DNA of 9,335 bases, from assembly GCA_910587905.1 (NCBI GenBank), contig CAJUOF010000028.1, positions 1-9,335 on the forward strand, read 5' to 3'. The notes under the pieces were generated by a model. The model had not been told where the DNA came from and ran no database searches. It saw nothing but the letters and a program-made list of their open reading frames with translations. The stretch is from an uncultured Lachnospiraceae bacterium (GTDB lineage: Bacteria; Bacillota_A; Clostridia; Lachnospirales; Lachnospiraceae). Shown piece after piece: positions 1 through 7,351 of the stretch; position 1 is the stretch's first letter; the number at the start of each line of letters is the position of its first letter. The translations under genes and the position numbers were made by a program.

Positions 1-3000
1 GCAATGCCTACCGGGCAGGTATCCAGGTTGCACACCCGCATCATCACGCAGCCCAAGGCCACTAAGGGAGCCGTGGCAAAGCCGAATTCCTCCGCCCCCA
101 GCATACAGGCGATGGCCACATCCCTTCCGGTCATCAGCTTCCCGTCGGTTTCCAGGATTACCTTGTCCCGAAGGCCGTTCATAATCAGCGTCTGGTGAGC
201 CTCCGCAATCCCTAATTCCCAAGGAAGGCCCGCATTGTAGATGGAGTTCCTGGGGGCCGCCCCGGTGCCGCCGTCAAAGCCGGAGATCAGGATCACCTGG
301 GCCCCGGCCTTGGCCACGCCGGCCGCCACCGTGCCCACGCCGGCCTCGGAGACCAGCTTCACCGAGATCCTGGCGTTCTTGTTGGCATTTTTCAGATCGT
401 AGATCAACTGGGCCAGGTCCTCGATGGAGTAAATGTCGTGGTGAGGCGGCGGGGAGATCAAGCTCACGCCGGGCGTGGAATGCCTGGTCTTCGCCACCCA
501 GGGGTAGACCTTCTTCCCCGGAAGCTGTCCGCCCTCGCCGGGCTTCGCCCCCTGAGCCATCTTGATCTGGATCTCGTCGGCGCTCACCAGGAACCGGGAC
601 GTGACGCCGAACCTGGCGGAAGCCACCTGCTTGATGGCCGAGCAGCGGTCCCTGCCTGGGAGCCCCTTGGTGTCCAGCCGCTCCAGGGCTTCCCCGCCCT
701 CTCCCGTGTTGGATTTCCCGTGAATGGCGTTCATGGCAAGGGCAAGGGTCTCGTGGGCCTCCTGGGAGATGGAGCCGTAGGACATGGCTCCCGTCTTAAA
801 CCGTCTGACGATGGAATCCACGCTCTCCACTTCCTCCAGGGGGATGCCCTTCTTCGGATAGTTGAAATCCAAAAGCCCCCTCAGGTTCATGGGGTTCCTC
901 TCCTCGTGGAGCATGGCCGAGTATTCTTTGAACAGTTCGTAATTGCCGGTCTTCGTGGACTCCTGGAGGAGATGGATGGTCTTCGGGTTGTAGAGATGCT
1001 CTTCCTTCCCGGAGCGGGACTTGTGGCTCCCCACGCTCTCCAGGGTCAGGTCCGTCTGCAGCCCCAGGGGGTCGAAGGCCGCCGAGTGGAGGGCATCCAT
1101 GTCCGCCGCGATATCCTTAAGGGTCACGCCGCCGACCCGGCTCACCGTGTCCGTGAAATATTTGTCCACGACCTCCTTGCAGATGCCGATGGCCTCGAAG
1201 ATCTGGGAGCCCTGGTAGGACTGGAGGGTGGAAACGCCCATCTTGGAGGCGATCTTCACGATGCCGTGGAGCACCGCCGAATTGTAATCGTCCACCGCCG
1301 CATAGTAATCCTTGTCGAGCATTCCGGAGTCGATGAGGGTCCGGATGGACTCGTGGGCCAGGTAGGGATTGACCGCACAGGCGCCGTAGCCCAGAAGTGT
1401 CGCAAAATGGTGGACCTCCCTGGGCTCCCCGCTTTCCAGGATCATGGCCACGGAGGTCCGCTTCTTCGTCCGCACCAAATGCTGCTGCAGGGCGGAGACC
1501 GCCAGCAGGGACGGGATGGGCACGTGGTTCTCGTCGATGCCCCGGTCGGAGAGGATCAGGATGTTGGCCCCGTCCCGGTGGGCCCGGTCCGCCTCCAAAA
1601 ACAGGTGGTCGATGGCCCGCTCCAGGGACGTGTTCTTATAGTAGATGATGGGGATCACCGCAGGCTTTAATCCCGCCACCTTCATGTTTTTGATCTTCAG
1701 AAGATCCGTGCCCGTGAGGATCGGGTTGTTGACCTTAAGGATCCTGCAATTTTCCGGCATCTCCTTAAGCAGGTTCCCATCCCGGCCCAGATACACCGCC
1801 GTGGAGGTCACGATCTCCTCCCGGATGGCGTCGATGGGCGGGTTCGTCACCTGGGCGAAGAGCTGCTTAAAATAGTTAAACAAAGGCTGATGCTGTTTGG
1901 AGAGCACCGCCAGAGGACTGTCGGCTCCCATGGAGGACACCGCCTCGATGCCGTCCCTGGCCATGGGCAGGATCATGGTCCGATACTGCTCGTAGGTGTA
2001 GCCGTAAGCCTTCTGGAGCTTCGCCCGCTCCTCCTCCGAATAGCCCTCCACCCGCTGGTTGGGGATTTTCAGATTCTTAAGCTCCACCAGGTTGGTGTCC
2101 AGCCATTCCCCGTAGGGCTGTCTGTTGATATAACGGTTTTTCAGGGTTTCGTCGTCCACGATCTCCCCCTTCCCCGTGTCCACCAGAAGCATCTTTCCGG
2201 GGCGGAGCCGCTCTTTTTTCACCACGTTCTCCACCGGGATCTCCAGGGCCCCCACCTCGGAGGAGAGGATCATGTAGCCGTCCTTCGTCACGCAATACCT
2301 GGAAGGCCTTAGGCCGTTCCGGTCAAGGACCGCACCCAGGATGTCGCCGTCGGAGAAGACGATGGAGGCCGGACCGTCCCAGGGTTCCATCATGGTGGCA
2401 TAATACTGATAAAAATCCTTCTTTTTCTGACTCATGTATTTGTCGTTCGCCCAGGGCTCCGGGATGGTGATCATCACCGCCAGGGGAAGCTCCATGCCGC
2501 TCATGACCAGAAACTCCAGGGTATTGTCCAGCATGGCCGAGTCGGAGCCGGTCTCATTGACCACGGGGACCACCTTGAGCATTTCCTCCCTGGTGAATTC
2601 CGACTCCATGTTCTCCTCCCGGGCGATCATCCGGTCCACGTTGCCCCGGATGGTGTTGATCTCGCCCTTATGTACGATCAGCCGGTAGGGATGGGCCCGC
2701 ATCCAGCTGGGCGTGGTGTTGGTGCTGAACCGGGAATGGACCACGGCGATGGCCGACTCGTAATCCGGAGACTGTAAGTCCGGAAAAAACTGCCTGAGCT
2801 CCTTCACCATGAACATACCCTTGTAGACGATGGTCCGGCTGGAGAGGGACACCACGTAGGTGTTGTCGTTGCTCTGCTCGAACACCCTTCTCGCCACGTA
2901 GAGCTTCCGGTCAAAGTCCAGCCCCCGCTCCACATCCTCCGGCTTTCGGATGAAGCACTGCTCGATGCAGGGCATGCAGTCCACGGCCTTCTTGCCGAGG

Positions 3001-3431
3001 ACCCCGGGCACCGTGGGAAGCTTCCTCCAGCCGAGGAATTTCATGCCCTCCTTCTCCACGATGATCTCGAACATCTTCCTGGCCTGCCGTCTCTCCAGCT
3101 CCCCGCCCGGAAGAAAGAACATGCCCACGCCGTACTCCCGCTCTTCCCCCAGAGAAATGCCGCACTCCTTCGCCGCCTTCTTAAAAAATCGATGGGAGAT
3201 CTGCAGAAGGATACCGACACCGTCGCCGGTTTTCCCCTCGGCATCCTTTCCGGCCCGATGCTCCAGGTTCTCCACGATCTTCAGGGCGTTCTCCACCGTC
3301 TGGTGGGTCTTCATACCCTTAATGTTCACCACGGCGCCCACGCCGCAGTTGTCATGCTCGAACTGTTCCTCATATAAGCCTGGCAGACGCCTTTCCGATT
3401 TTCTTTGTACTGCCTGATTACTTTCCATCAT
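1..3431 (-). CDS. gltB: Glutamate synthase large subunit (partial, C-terminus beyond left edge)
   Basis: This is the large (alpha) chain of glutamate synthase. It releases ammonia from glutamine and transfers it to 2-oxoglutarate, giving glutamate in the cytoplasmic GS-GOGAT route. About 1143 codons are open without a stop down to the left edge; the family is usually near 1500 residues, so roughly the last quarter is outside. A short propeptide precedes HDNCGVGAV, whose Cys29 should be the amidotransferase nucleophile exposed by processing. Later landmarks are MSYGSIS near residue 880, PGEGGQLPGKK near 965, SGFDGGTGAAPRN near 1055, and CVMMRVCNLDTCPVGI, where Cys1129, Cys1134 and Cys1139 have the C-x5-C-x4-C spacing of the 3Fe-4S ligands. 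Two adjacent ATGs occur. The first (3431) lies 6 bases after AGAGAGG and is chosen; the second (3428) is possible. The small subunit gltD would be expected beyond the left edge, but this is not visible. Confidence 0.97.
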   Translation of the reverse strand, partial: MMESNQAVQRKSERRLPGLYEEQFEHDNCGVGAVVNIKGMKTHQTVENALKIVENLEHRAGKDAEGKTGDGVGILLQISHRFFKKAAKECGISLGEEREYGVGMFFLPGGELERRQARKMFEIIVEKEGMKFLGWRKLPTVPGVLGKKAVDCMPCIEQCFIRKPEDVERGLDFDRKLYVARRVFEQSNDNTYVVSLSSRTIVYKGMFMVKELRQFFPDLQSPDYESAIAVVHSRFSTNTTPSWMRAHPYRLIVHKGEINTIRGNVDRMIAREENMESEFTREEMLKVVPVVNETGSDSAMLDNTLEFLVMSGMELPLAVMITIPEPWANDKYMSQKKKDFYQYYATMMEPWDGPASIVFSDGDILGAVLDRNGLRPSRYCVTKDGYMILSSEVGALEIPVENVVKKERLRPGKMLLVDTGKGEIVDDETLKNRYINRQPYGEWLDTNLVELKNLKIPNQRVEGYSEEERAKLQKAYGYTYEQYRTMILPMARDGIEAVSSMGADSPLAVLSKQHQPLFNYFKQLFAQVTNPPIDAIREEIVTSTAVYLGRDGNLLKEMPENCRILKVNNPILTGTDLLKIKNMKVAGLKPAVIPIIYYKNTSLERAIDHLFLEADRAHRDGANILILSDRGIDENHVPIPSLLAVSALQQHLVRTKKRTSVAMILESGEPREVHHFATLLGYGACAVNPYLAHESIRTLIDSGMLDKDYYAAVDDYNSAVLHGIVKIASKMGVSTLQSYQGSQIFEAIGICKEVVDKYFTDTVSRVGGVTLKDIAADMDALHSAAFDPLGLQTDLTLESVGSHKSRSGKEEHLYNPKTIHLLQESTKTGNYELFKEYSAMLHEERNPMNLRGLLDFNYPKKGIPLEEVESVDSIVRRFKTGAMSYGSISQEAHETLALAMNAIHGKSNTGEGGEALERLDTKGLPGRDRCSAIKQVASARFGVTSRFLVSADEIQIKMAQGAKPGEGGQLPGKKVYPWVAKTRHSTPGVSLISPPPHHDIYSIEDLAQLIYDLKNANKNARISVKLVSEAGVGTVAAGVAKAGAQVILISGFDGGTGAAPRNSIYNAGLPWELGIAEAHQTLIMNGLRDKVILETDGKLMTGRDVAIACMLGAEEFGFATAPLVALGCVMMRVCNLDTCPVGI

Positions 3432-3469
3432 TCTGGTCCTCTCTTTTAAAAGGGAAATACGGTGTGTAT

Positions 3470-3514
3470 AAAAAAGAGTGCTCGATACAGATCATCCGTC
3501 TGTATCAGGCACTC
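3470..3514 (-). terminator. Leader hairpin with U6 tract, candidate transcription attenuator of gltB
   Basis: Read on the minus strand, GAGTGC-CT-GATACAGA pairs with TCTGTATC-GA-GCACTC around a 7-base loop (CGGATGA). That gives 8 bp, a U-G wobble, one C/A mismatch and 6 more bp, followed at once by six U. This is the form of an intrinsic terminator. It lies between the gltB promoter (-10 near 3580) and the gltB start at 3431, with 38 bases from the U-tract to the ATG. It is therefore more likely a regulated leader terminator of gltB than the end of the upstream kinase gene. I could not identify a convincing competing antiterminator helix. The plus-strand reading has no U-tract, so orientation is clear. 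Confidence 0.75.
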
Positions 3515-3577
3515 CGTCGTGTCTTAGCATTCACGTATTTCCATTTATGAAATTTTCCAAGCTGCAACTTGCGTTTT

Positions 3578-3606
3578 ATCATACAACGGTCTTTCCCATT
3601 TGTAAA
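3578..3606 (-). promoter_or_regulatory. Sigma-A type promoter of gltB
   Basis: On the minus strand TTTACA (3606-3601) and TATGAT (3583-3578) are separated by exactly 17 bases, each one mismatch from the vegetative sigma consensus. An A/T-rich stretch lies just upstream of the -35. Transcription would start near 3571, leaving a leader of about 140 bases that contains the terminator-like hairpin at 3470-3514. The rest of the 3607-3831 gap is AT-rich. I see neither a gene nor a clear terminator for the kinase in it. Confidence 0.8.
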
Positions 3607-3831
3607 GAAAAACTTTTCGCAAAATTGTCTGATTATTAATTATTGAGTTGGTTTATTTCTTTTTTATCTGATATTATATGTTGATCATAGAAAAAAGCTG
3701 ACACAAACATGATTTTTCTGCGATAAAAAATATTTTGCCAAGGCCGCGGAACAATAAATCCTGCTATAGATCAACCTACAGAAGATATGCCAACGGTATC
3801 CGGGAACTGGATGCCCCAAAAATGGATGTGG

Positions 3832-6723
3832 TTATTCAACTCTCTCTCCGCTCTCTGTCAGCCACCTCTCCAACACCTCGCTGATCATCTCCGGCTTCAA
3901 AGGCTTCGCCATATGCTCGTTCATGCCAGCATCCCTGGATGCCTGTACATCCTCCGCAAAGGCATTCGCCGTCATAGCGATGATGGGAATCCCTTTGGCG
4001 TCCGGCCGTTCAAGACCCCGGATGGCTTTGGTTGCCTCATGGCCGTCCATGACGGGCATCATAATGTCCATAAATACGATCTGATATGTGCCGGGTTCCG
4101 ATCGTTCAAAAAGCTCCACCGCCTCCTGTCCATTCTCCGCCAGGGTGACCTCCAATCCGTTTTCCTCCATCATATACTCTGCAATCTCCCGGTTCAGCTC
4201 ATTGTCCTCCACGACCAGGGCCCTCTTTCCCCGGATCCCGTTGGAGTCAGTCTTCCTGTCTTCCTCCGGCTCCGGAAGATTTGCAATCTCCAGGGGAAGC
4301 ACCACCGTGACGACACTGCCCTTCCCGGCCTCACTCTTCACGTCTATGGTCCCGCCCATGCCCTCCACCAGCTTTTTCGTGATCGCCATGCCGAGACCGG
4401 CCCCCCGGTAGTCCGTTCTGGCGCCACCCGCCTCCTGGGTGAAGGGCTCAAAAATATGCTCCAGGTATGCCTCATTCATGCCGGTCCCCGTATCGGAAAC
4501 TTTAAAGCAGATTCGCACGGTTTTTTCATCTGCAGCACCTCCGCCATCTACCAAAGTGTCACAGACTGCAAGCTCCCTGCTGCCCGCCGTCATCTCTCCC
4601 CCGGCCACAGAAATCTCACGGCACACAAGGTGAACGCTTCCCATGGGCTTATTATATTTCACCGCGTTGCCCATAATGTGGACCAGGACCTGTTTAATGT
4701 GCAGAGGACTTCCCAGGACATAGGGATGGGGAAGTGCCCCCACCTCCTCATAATCCGCCGTCAGCCTCACCTTCTTCGCCTGTGCCTGCCCGCCCGCGAT
4801 TGTCATGCAGTTTCCCAAAAGCTCCCTCAGATCAAAGGCTTCCCTGGCAAACTCCACATTCTCACTCTCCAGTTTATTGATGTCAAGCACATCGTTGACC
4901 AGGGACAACAGATGCTCCGCAGATGTCCGGATTTTCTTCCGGCAATCCTCCTGCCTCTCTCCGTCCTCCGGATTCTTCTCCGCGATATTGAGCATCCCCA
5001 TGATCCCGTTGATCGGCGTGCGCATGTCATGAGACATGTGGGAAAGAAACTCCGTCTTGGCCCGGCTTGCCTTCTCCGCCTCCCGCATGGCCGCCTGCAG
5101 CTCCAGATTTTTCTTTTTCAGCAGAAGATACGATTTTCTCCGCATGTGGAACACGGAGCAGGCAAACACCAGGCCGAAGGCCAGGATGAAGCCTGCGATG
5201 ATCAGTACGTCCTTTGTCTGATACAGGTAGTCGTACAGATCATAATCACTGTAAGAAATGTTCATATACTGATTGATGATATCCTCTTTCTCTTCCTCCG
5301 ACACCATCCTCAGCGCCTTGTTCATCACGTCAAACAATATCTGGTCTACTTTGCCGGAAGCTGCCAGCACACTTCCTGACTGATACCGAGAACCACCCCA
5401 CTCGATTAGATTGGAAAATCGCTCATTCTTGGACTGATAGTTGTATTCGATGGTATTTAAAAGCGTGACATCCGCCTCGCCGTCCTCCAGTGCGCACAGG
5501 CAATCTTTTGCACTTTCCCGGTAGATCACCTCGCCGCCGAATTCCTTCTCGTCCGCCCAGTATGCCCGTCCCCTGGTCAGCACCATGGTAGGTTCTTCGT
5601 CCGAAAGTACATAGTCATTCCTCGACACGATCACCGCATTGTACGCCATAAAAGAGCCGGTGAGCATGATATCTTCGTCCCTGGAAAGCTGCATACTGTT
5701 GGCACCCACATAAAAATCCATGTTTCCGGCCAAAAGTAATTCCTTCCAGTACTGACTCCGGTCAAGAGGAACAAATTCCATGGGGATCCCACTTCTCTCC
5801 GATGCCGCCTTAAGAATTCGGATATAGATCCCGTCATACTCTCCTGCCTTGTTGACATAGGCCAGGGGACTGGTATCCTCGTAAAAGCCGATCCTGACCG
5901 CGTCCATGCCCTCAATCAGCTTCCGTTCCTCGGCCGCAAAATTTTCCCGCCGATCTCCATAATAGCGGCTGGTGAGCTCCTGATCCAGGGCGGAGCTGTC
6001 CATATTGATCGCCTCGATCCCCCGATTCAGTTCCGAGAGCAGTTCCTCGTTGCCCTTCCAGGTAATGTAATAATAAGGGGCGTAGGCGAACTTTCCCACC
6101 AGGCACTGACCTTCCTGCACCTCCGTCAGTGTATGGACCCCAATGTCGACCTCTCCGCTCCCTACACCCTCCTGCAATTCCTTTGTGCTTCCATATTCCC
6201 GCACGTTCGGAGCCTCAATCCCATTCCTGGACAGATATTCCAGAAATTCCGGCTTCCGGACATAACTCTCCACCACGCCAAACTTCATGTCCCGCATGTC
6301 TGCAAAGTCCTCGAAGGCAATCTCACTGTCCTCCTCCACAAACAGACATCCGTAGGTATAACCACTTGCCAGAGCCGCATAATCAAAAGTCTCAGCCCGC
6401 TCCCTGGAATACTGCGCAGATCCCACCAGGTCGACCTCCCTCGCTTCCAGCTTCGAAAGAGCTTCGTCCCAGCTTGCACAGTCCACATACTCGATCTTCC
6501 AGCCCGTATACGTGCAAAGCTCTTTCAGATAGGCCACGTCCACGCCGTCATAGCCTTCCGCCTCCGAATAGGTATGATATCCCTGCATCGGAAAAAAAGC
6601 CACCCGCACCGTGCGCACTTCCCTCGCCCAGGCCACTACAGGCAAAGCCGCCAGAAGGAGTATCAACGCCCAAAAAAGCGCCAGCCCTCCCCGCATCGTT
6701 TTCTTCCTAAGCACCGTTTTCAT
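3832..6723 (-). CDS. Hybrid sensor histidine kinase with two tandem periplasmic solute-binding domains (BvgS-like layout)
   Basis: A membrane sensor kinase of 963 residues. A signal peptide ends near AWA (31-33). Two consecutive family-3 solute-binding (Venus flytrap) domains follow at about 37-257 and 273-487, then one transmembrane helix (505-526) and a coiled-coil linker. HisKA has SHMSHDMRTP with His565. The HATPase has N-box HIMGNAVKYN (Asn686), DTGTGM (744-749), FEPF (758) and GAGLGMAI (774-781). The C-terminal receiver has acidic VVEDN, phospho-acceptor Asp886 in FMDIMMPVMDG, Thr918 and Lys940. It probably senses an extracellular amino acid or other small ligand. No HPt, DNA-binding output domain or separate response regulator is present, so its output partner is unknown. 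The start is uncertain. At the chosen ATG (6723), AAGGAG is only 1 base away. GTG 6714 and ATG 6696 (AGGAAG, 6-base spacing) would both keep the signal peptide. Confidence 0.93.
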   Translation of the reverse strand: MKTVLRKKTMRGGLALFWALILLLAALPVVAWAREVRTVRVAFFPMQGYHTYSEAEGYDGVDVAYLKELCTYTGWKIEYVDCASWDEALSKLEAREVDLVGSAQYSRERAETFDYAALASGYTYGCLFVEEDSEIAFEDFADMRDMKFGVVESYVRKPEFLEYLSRNGIEAPNVREYGSTKELQEGVGSGEVDIGVHTLTEVQEGQCLVGKFAYAPYYYITWKGNEELLSELNRGIEAINMDSSALDQELTSRYYGDRRENFAAEERKLIEGMDAVRIGFYEDTSPLAYVNKAGEYDGIYIRILKAASERSGIPMEFVPLDRSQYWKELLLAGNMDFYVGANSMQLSRDEDIMLTGSFMAYNAVIVSRNDYVLSDEEPTMVLTRGRAYWADEKEFGGEVIYRESAKDCLCALEDGEADVTLLNTIEYNYQSKNERFSNLIEWGGSRYQSGSVLAASGKVDQILFDVMNKALRMVSEEEKEDIINQYMNISYSDYDLYDYLYQTKDVLIIAGFILAFGLVFACSVFHMRRKSYLLLKKKNLELQAAMREAEKASRAKTEFLSHMSHDMRTPINGIMGMLNIAEKNPEDGERQEDCRKKIRTSAEHLLSLVNDVLDINKLESENVEFAREAFDLRELLGNCMTIAGGQAQAKKVRLTADYEEVGALPHPYVLGSPLHIKQVLVHIMGNAVKYNKPMGSVHLVCREISVAGGEMTAGSRELAVCDTLVDGGGAADEKTVRICFKVSDTGTGMNEAYLEHIFEPFTQEAGGARTDYRGAGLGMAITKKLVEGMGGTIDVKSEAGKGSVVTVVLPLEIANLPEPEEDRKTDSNGIRGKRALVVEDNELNREIAEYMMEENGLEVTLAENGQEAVELFERSEPGTYQIVFMDIMMPVMDGHEATKAIRGLERPDAKGIPIIAMTANAFAEDVQASRDAGMNEHMAKPLKPEMISEVLERWLTESGERVE

Positions 6724-6732
6724 GCTCCTTCC

Positions 6733-7075
6733 ACCCCACAGTATAATGGCCTGCTTCCCGTCCAGGTCAAGCACTTCCCCGTCCTTCGCGAACAGCGGGC
6801 TCGGATACCCTTCTTCCCGGTACACCGCGCCATCCCTTATCCTGATATTCTTCAATGGTCTGCGGCCTCCGCTCATGGTTCCCATGGATTGCAAAAACCG
6901 TAATCGGCAAAGCTTCCAAAAACTCCTTCTTCCCCATATCCCGGATTCCCCCGCTGAAATTAATCCCGGCATCCCCCAGAATAACCATCACATCCTCCCT
7001 ACAGGTTCCGAACCGTCTGCAGAAAGCCTCAATCCGCCCAAACTCCCCATGGGTATCTCCCGTTATGTAAATCAT
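6733..7075 (-). pseudogene. Calcineurin-like metallophosphoesterase, frameshifted and 3'-truncated
   Basis: The reading frame from ATG 7075 (GGAAGGG about 8 bases upstream) carries the metal-binding signatures of the calcineurin-like phosphoesterase family in order: GDTHGEF (Asp7, His9), GDAGIN (Asp35) and GNHE (Asn66, His67), then a typical PQTIEEYQDKGWRG. Around 6828-6823 the family-like sequence leaves this frame and continues in another one as VYREEGYPSPLFAKDGEV, then LDLDGKQAIIL. The original frame instead drifts into unrelated residues and stops at 6767. Homologues that I recall run on past this point to the C-terminal GGH/GHxH metal ligands; here the sequence stops at the kinase start. 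The gene therefore shows one frameshift and loss of its 3' half. It could still make a 102-residue product, but without the later metal ligands catalysis is unlikely. Confidence 0.8.
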
Positions 7076-7090
7076 GCAACCATCCCTTCC

Positions 7091-7116
7091 GGATGCCCGC
7101 CTTCCGTCAGGCATCC
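7091..7116. repeat. Inverted repeat at the predicted start of the phosphoesterase transcript
   Basis: GGATGCC (7091-7097) and GGCATCC (7110-7116) are perfect 7-bp arms around 12 bases. On the minus strand an inner GCCT/AGGC pairing is also possible. The repeat covers the predicted transcription start near 7112 and ends about 15 bases before the start codon. It could be an operator-like site or a 5' stabilising hairpin. Which one cannot be told from sequence alone. Confidence 0.4.
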
Positions 7117-7118
7117 TA

Positions 7119-7127
7119 ATTATACCA
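7119..7127 (-). promoter_or_regulatory. Extended -10 promoter upstream of the phosphoesterase remnant and kinase
   Basis: The minus strand reads TGGTATAAT, a consensus -10 with the TGn extension, ending at 7119. No good -35 lies at 16-18 bases, which is usual for extended -10 promoters. Transcription would start near 7112, giving a leader of about 37 bases to ATG 7075. It is the only clear minus-strand promoter I see ahead of the kinase gene, so it may now serve the kinase through the broken phosphoesterase. Confidence 0.6.
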
Positions 7128-7157
7128 TATCCTCACCGCATTTCACCCAAAATCTTT

Positions 7158-7232
7158 TTATAAACATCCCCAAATTTCCAGCCTGTCCTCCCCCATCACC
7201 TTCGCCCCATCCTTCGTAGTAATCCGCCCCAT
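7158..7232 (-). other. Possible 24-codon mini-ORF or gene debris in the intergenic region
   Basis: In the otherwise gene-free stretch 7128-7290, the minus strand has GGAGG nine bases before ATG 7232. A 24-codon frame follows, containing ITTKDGAKVMGEDRLEIW and ending at TAA 7158. A second overlapping frame (7305-7120) is also open but has no ribosome binding site. Base composition is GC-rich like the left part of the window. I do not recognise either peptide. This may be the end of a decayed gene at the edge of the accessory region. Confidence 0.25.
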
Positions 7233-7291
7233 TCAATAATACCTCCGGGTATTCTCCTGCACCGCCCGCAGGATTTGTCAAACGCGTCCCG

Positions 7292-7320
7292 TTGACAAAA
7301 ATCATAATTTCAAGTACAAT
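7292..7320 (+). promoter_or_regulatory. Sigma-A type promoter of the abiE locus
   Basis: TTGACA (7292-7297) and TACAAT (7315-7320) are separated by 17 bases, close to the perfect vegetative promoter. Start of transcription would be near 7327, giving a leader of about 25 bases. An imperfect direct repeat AAGTAYAAT occurs at 7312-7320 and 7331-7339, one copy over the -10 and one just after the start site. That placement would suit autorepression by the antitoxin. TATAAT at 7334-7339 lacks a matching -35. Confidence 0.8.
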
Positions 7321-7351
7321 ATTTATATAAAAGTATAATCGAGGTGTGCAA

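Noticed and set aside
438..1670. Long plus-strand open frame of 410 codons
   Set aside because: It lies antisense to gltB, in GC-rich codons that leave the opposite strand open. Its product is low-complexity (His, Gly, Leu, Val-rich) and no ribosome binding site or family match is visible.
3470..3577. T-box, glutamine riboswitch or ANTAR-type tandem hairpins in the gltB leader
   Set aside because: No T-box sequence, no recognisable riboswitch core, and loop sizes and bases that do not fit the ANTAR hexaloop rule. Only a generic attenuator is supported.
3755..3831. A plus-strand stretch reading RRYANGIRELDAPKMDVV, suggesting a gene fragment
   Set aside because: Only a few dozen residues, with no start or ribosome binding site and no family I can name. 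It runs straight into the antisense of the kinase and is not enough to call a pseudogene.
3607..3831. Possible terminator for the kinase gene
   Set aside because: Candidate stems (GGCATCC/GGATACC near 3793-3816, and an A/T-only stem near 3690-3720) lack either a U-tract or GC pairing. None was good enough to annotate.
3787..5379. Long plus-strand open frame of 530 codons
   Set aside because: Antisense to the kinase and HATPase/receiver coding region. The His/Leu/Arg-rich composition is typical of a mirror frame, and the minus strand has clear kinase motifs.
6129..7219. Three overlapping plus-strand frames of about 193-256 codons
   Set aside because: Proline/serine-rich shadows of the kinase signal/binding domain and the phosphoesterase remnant.
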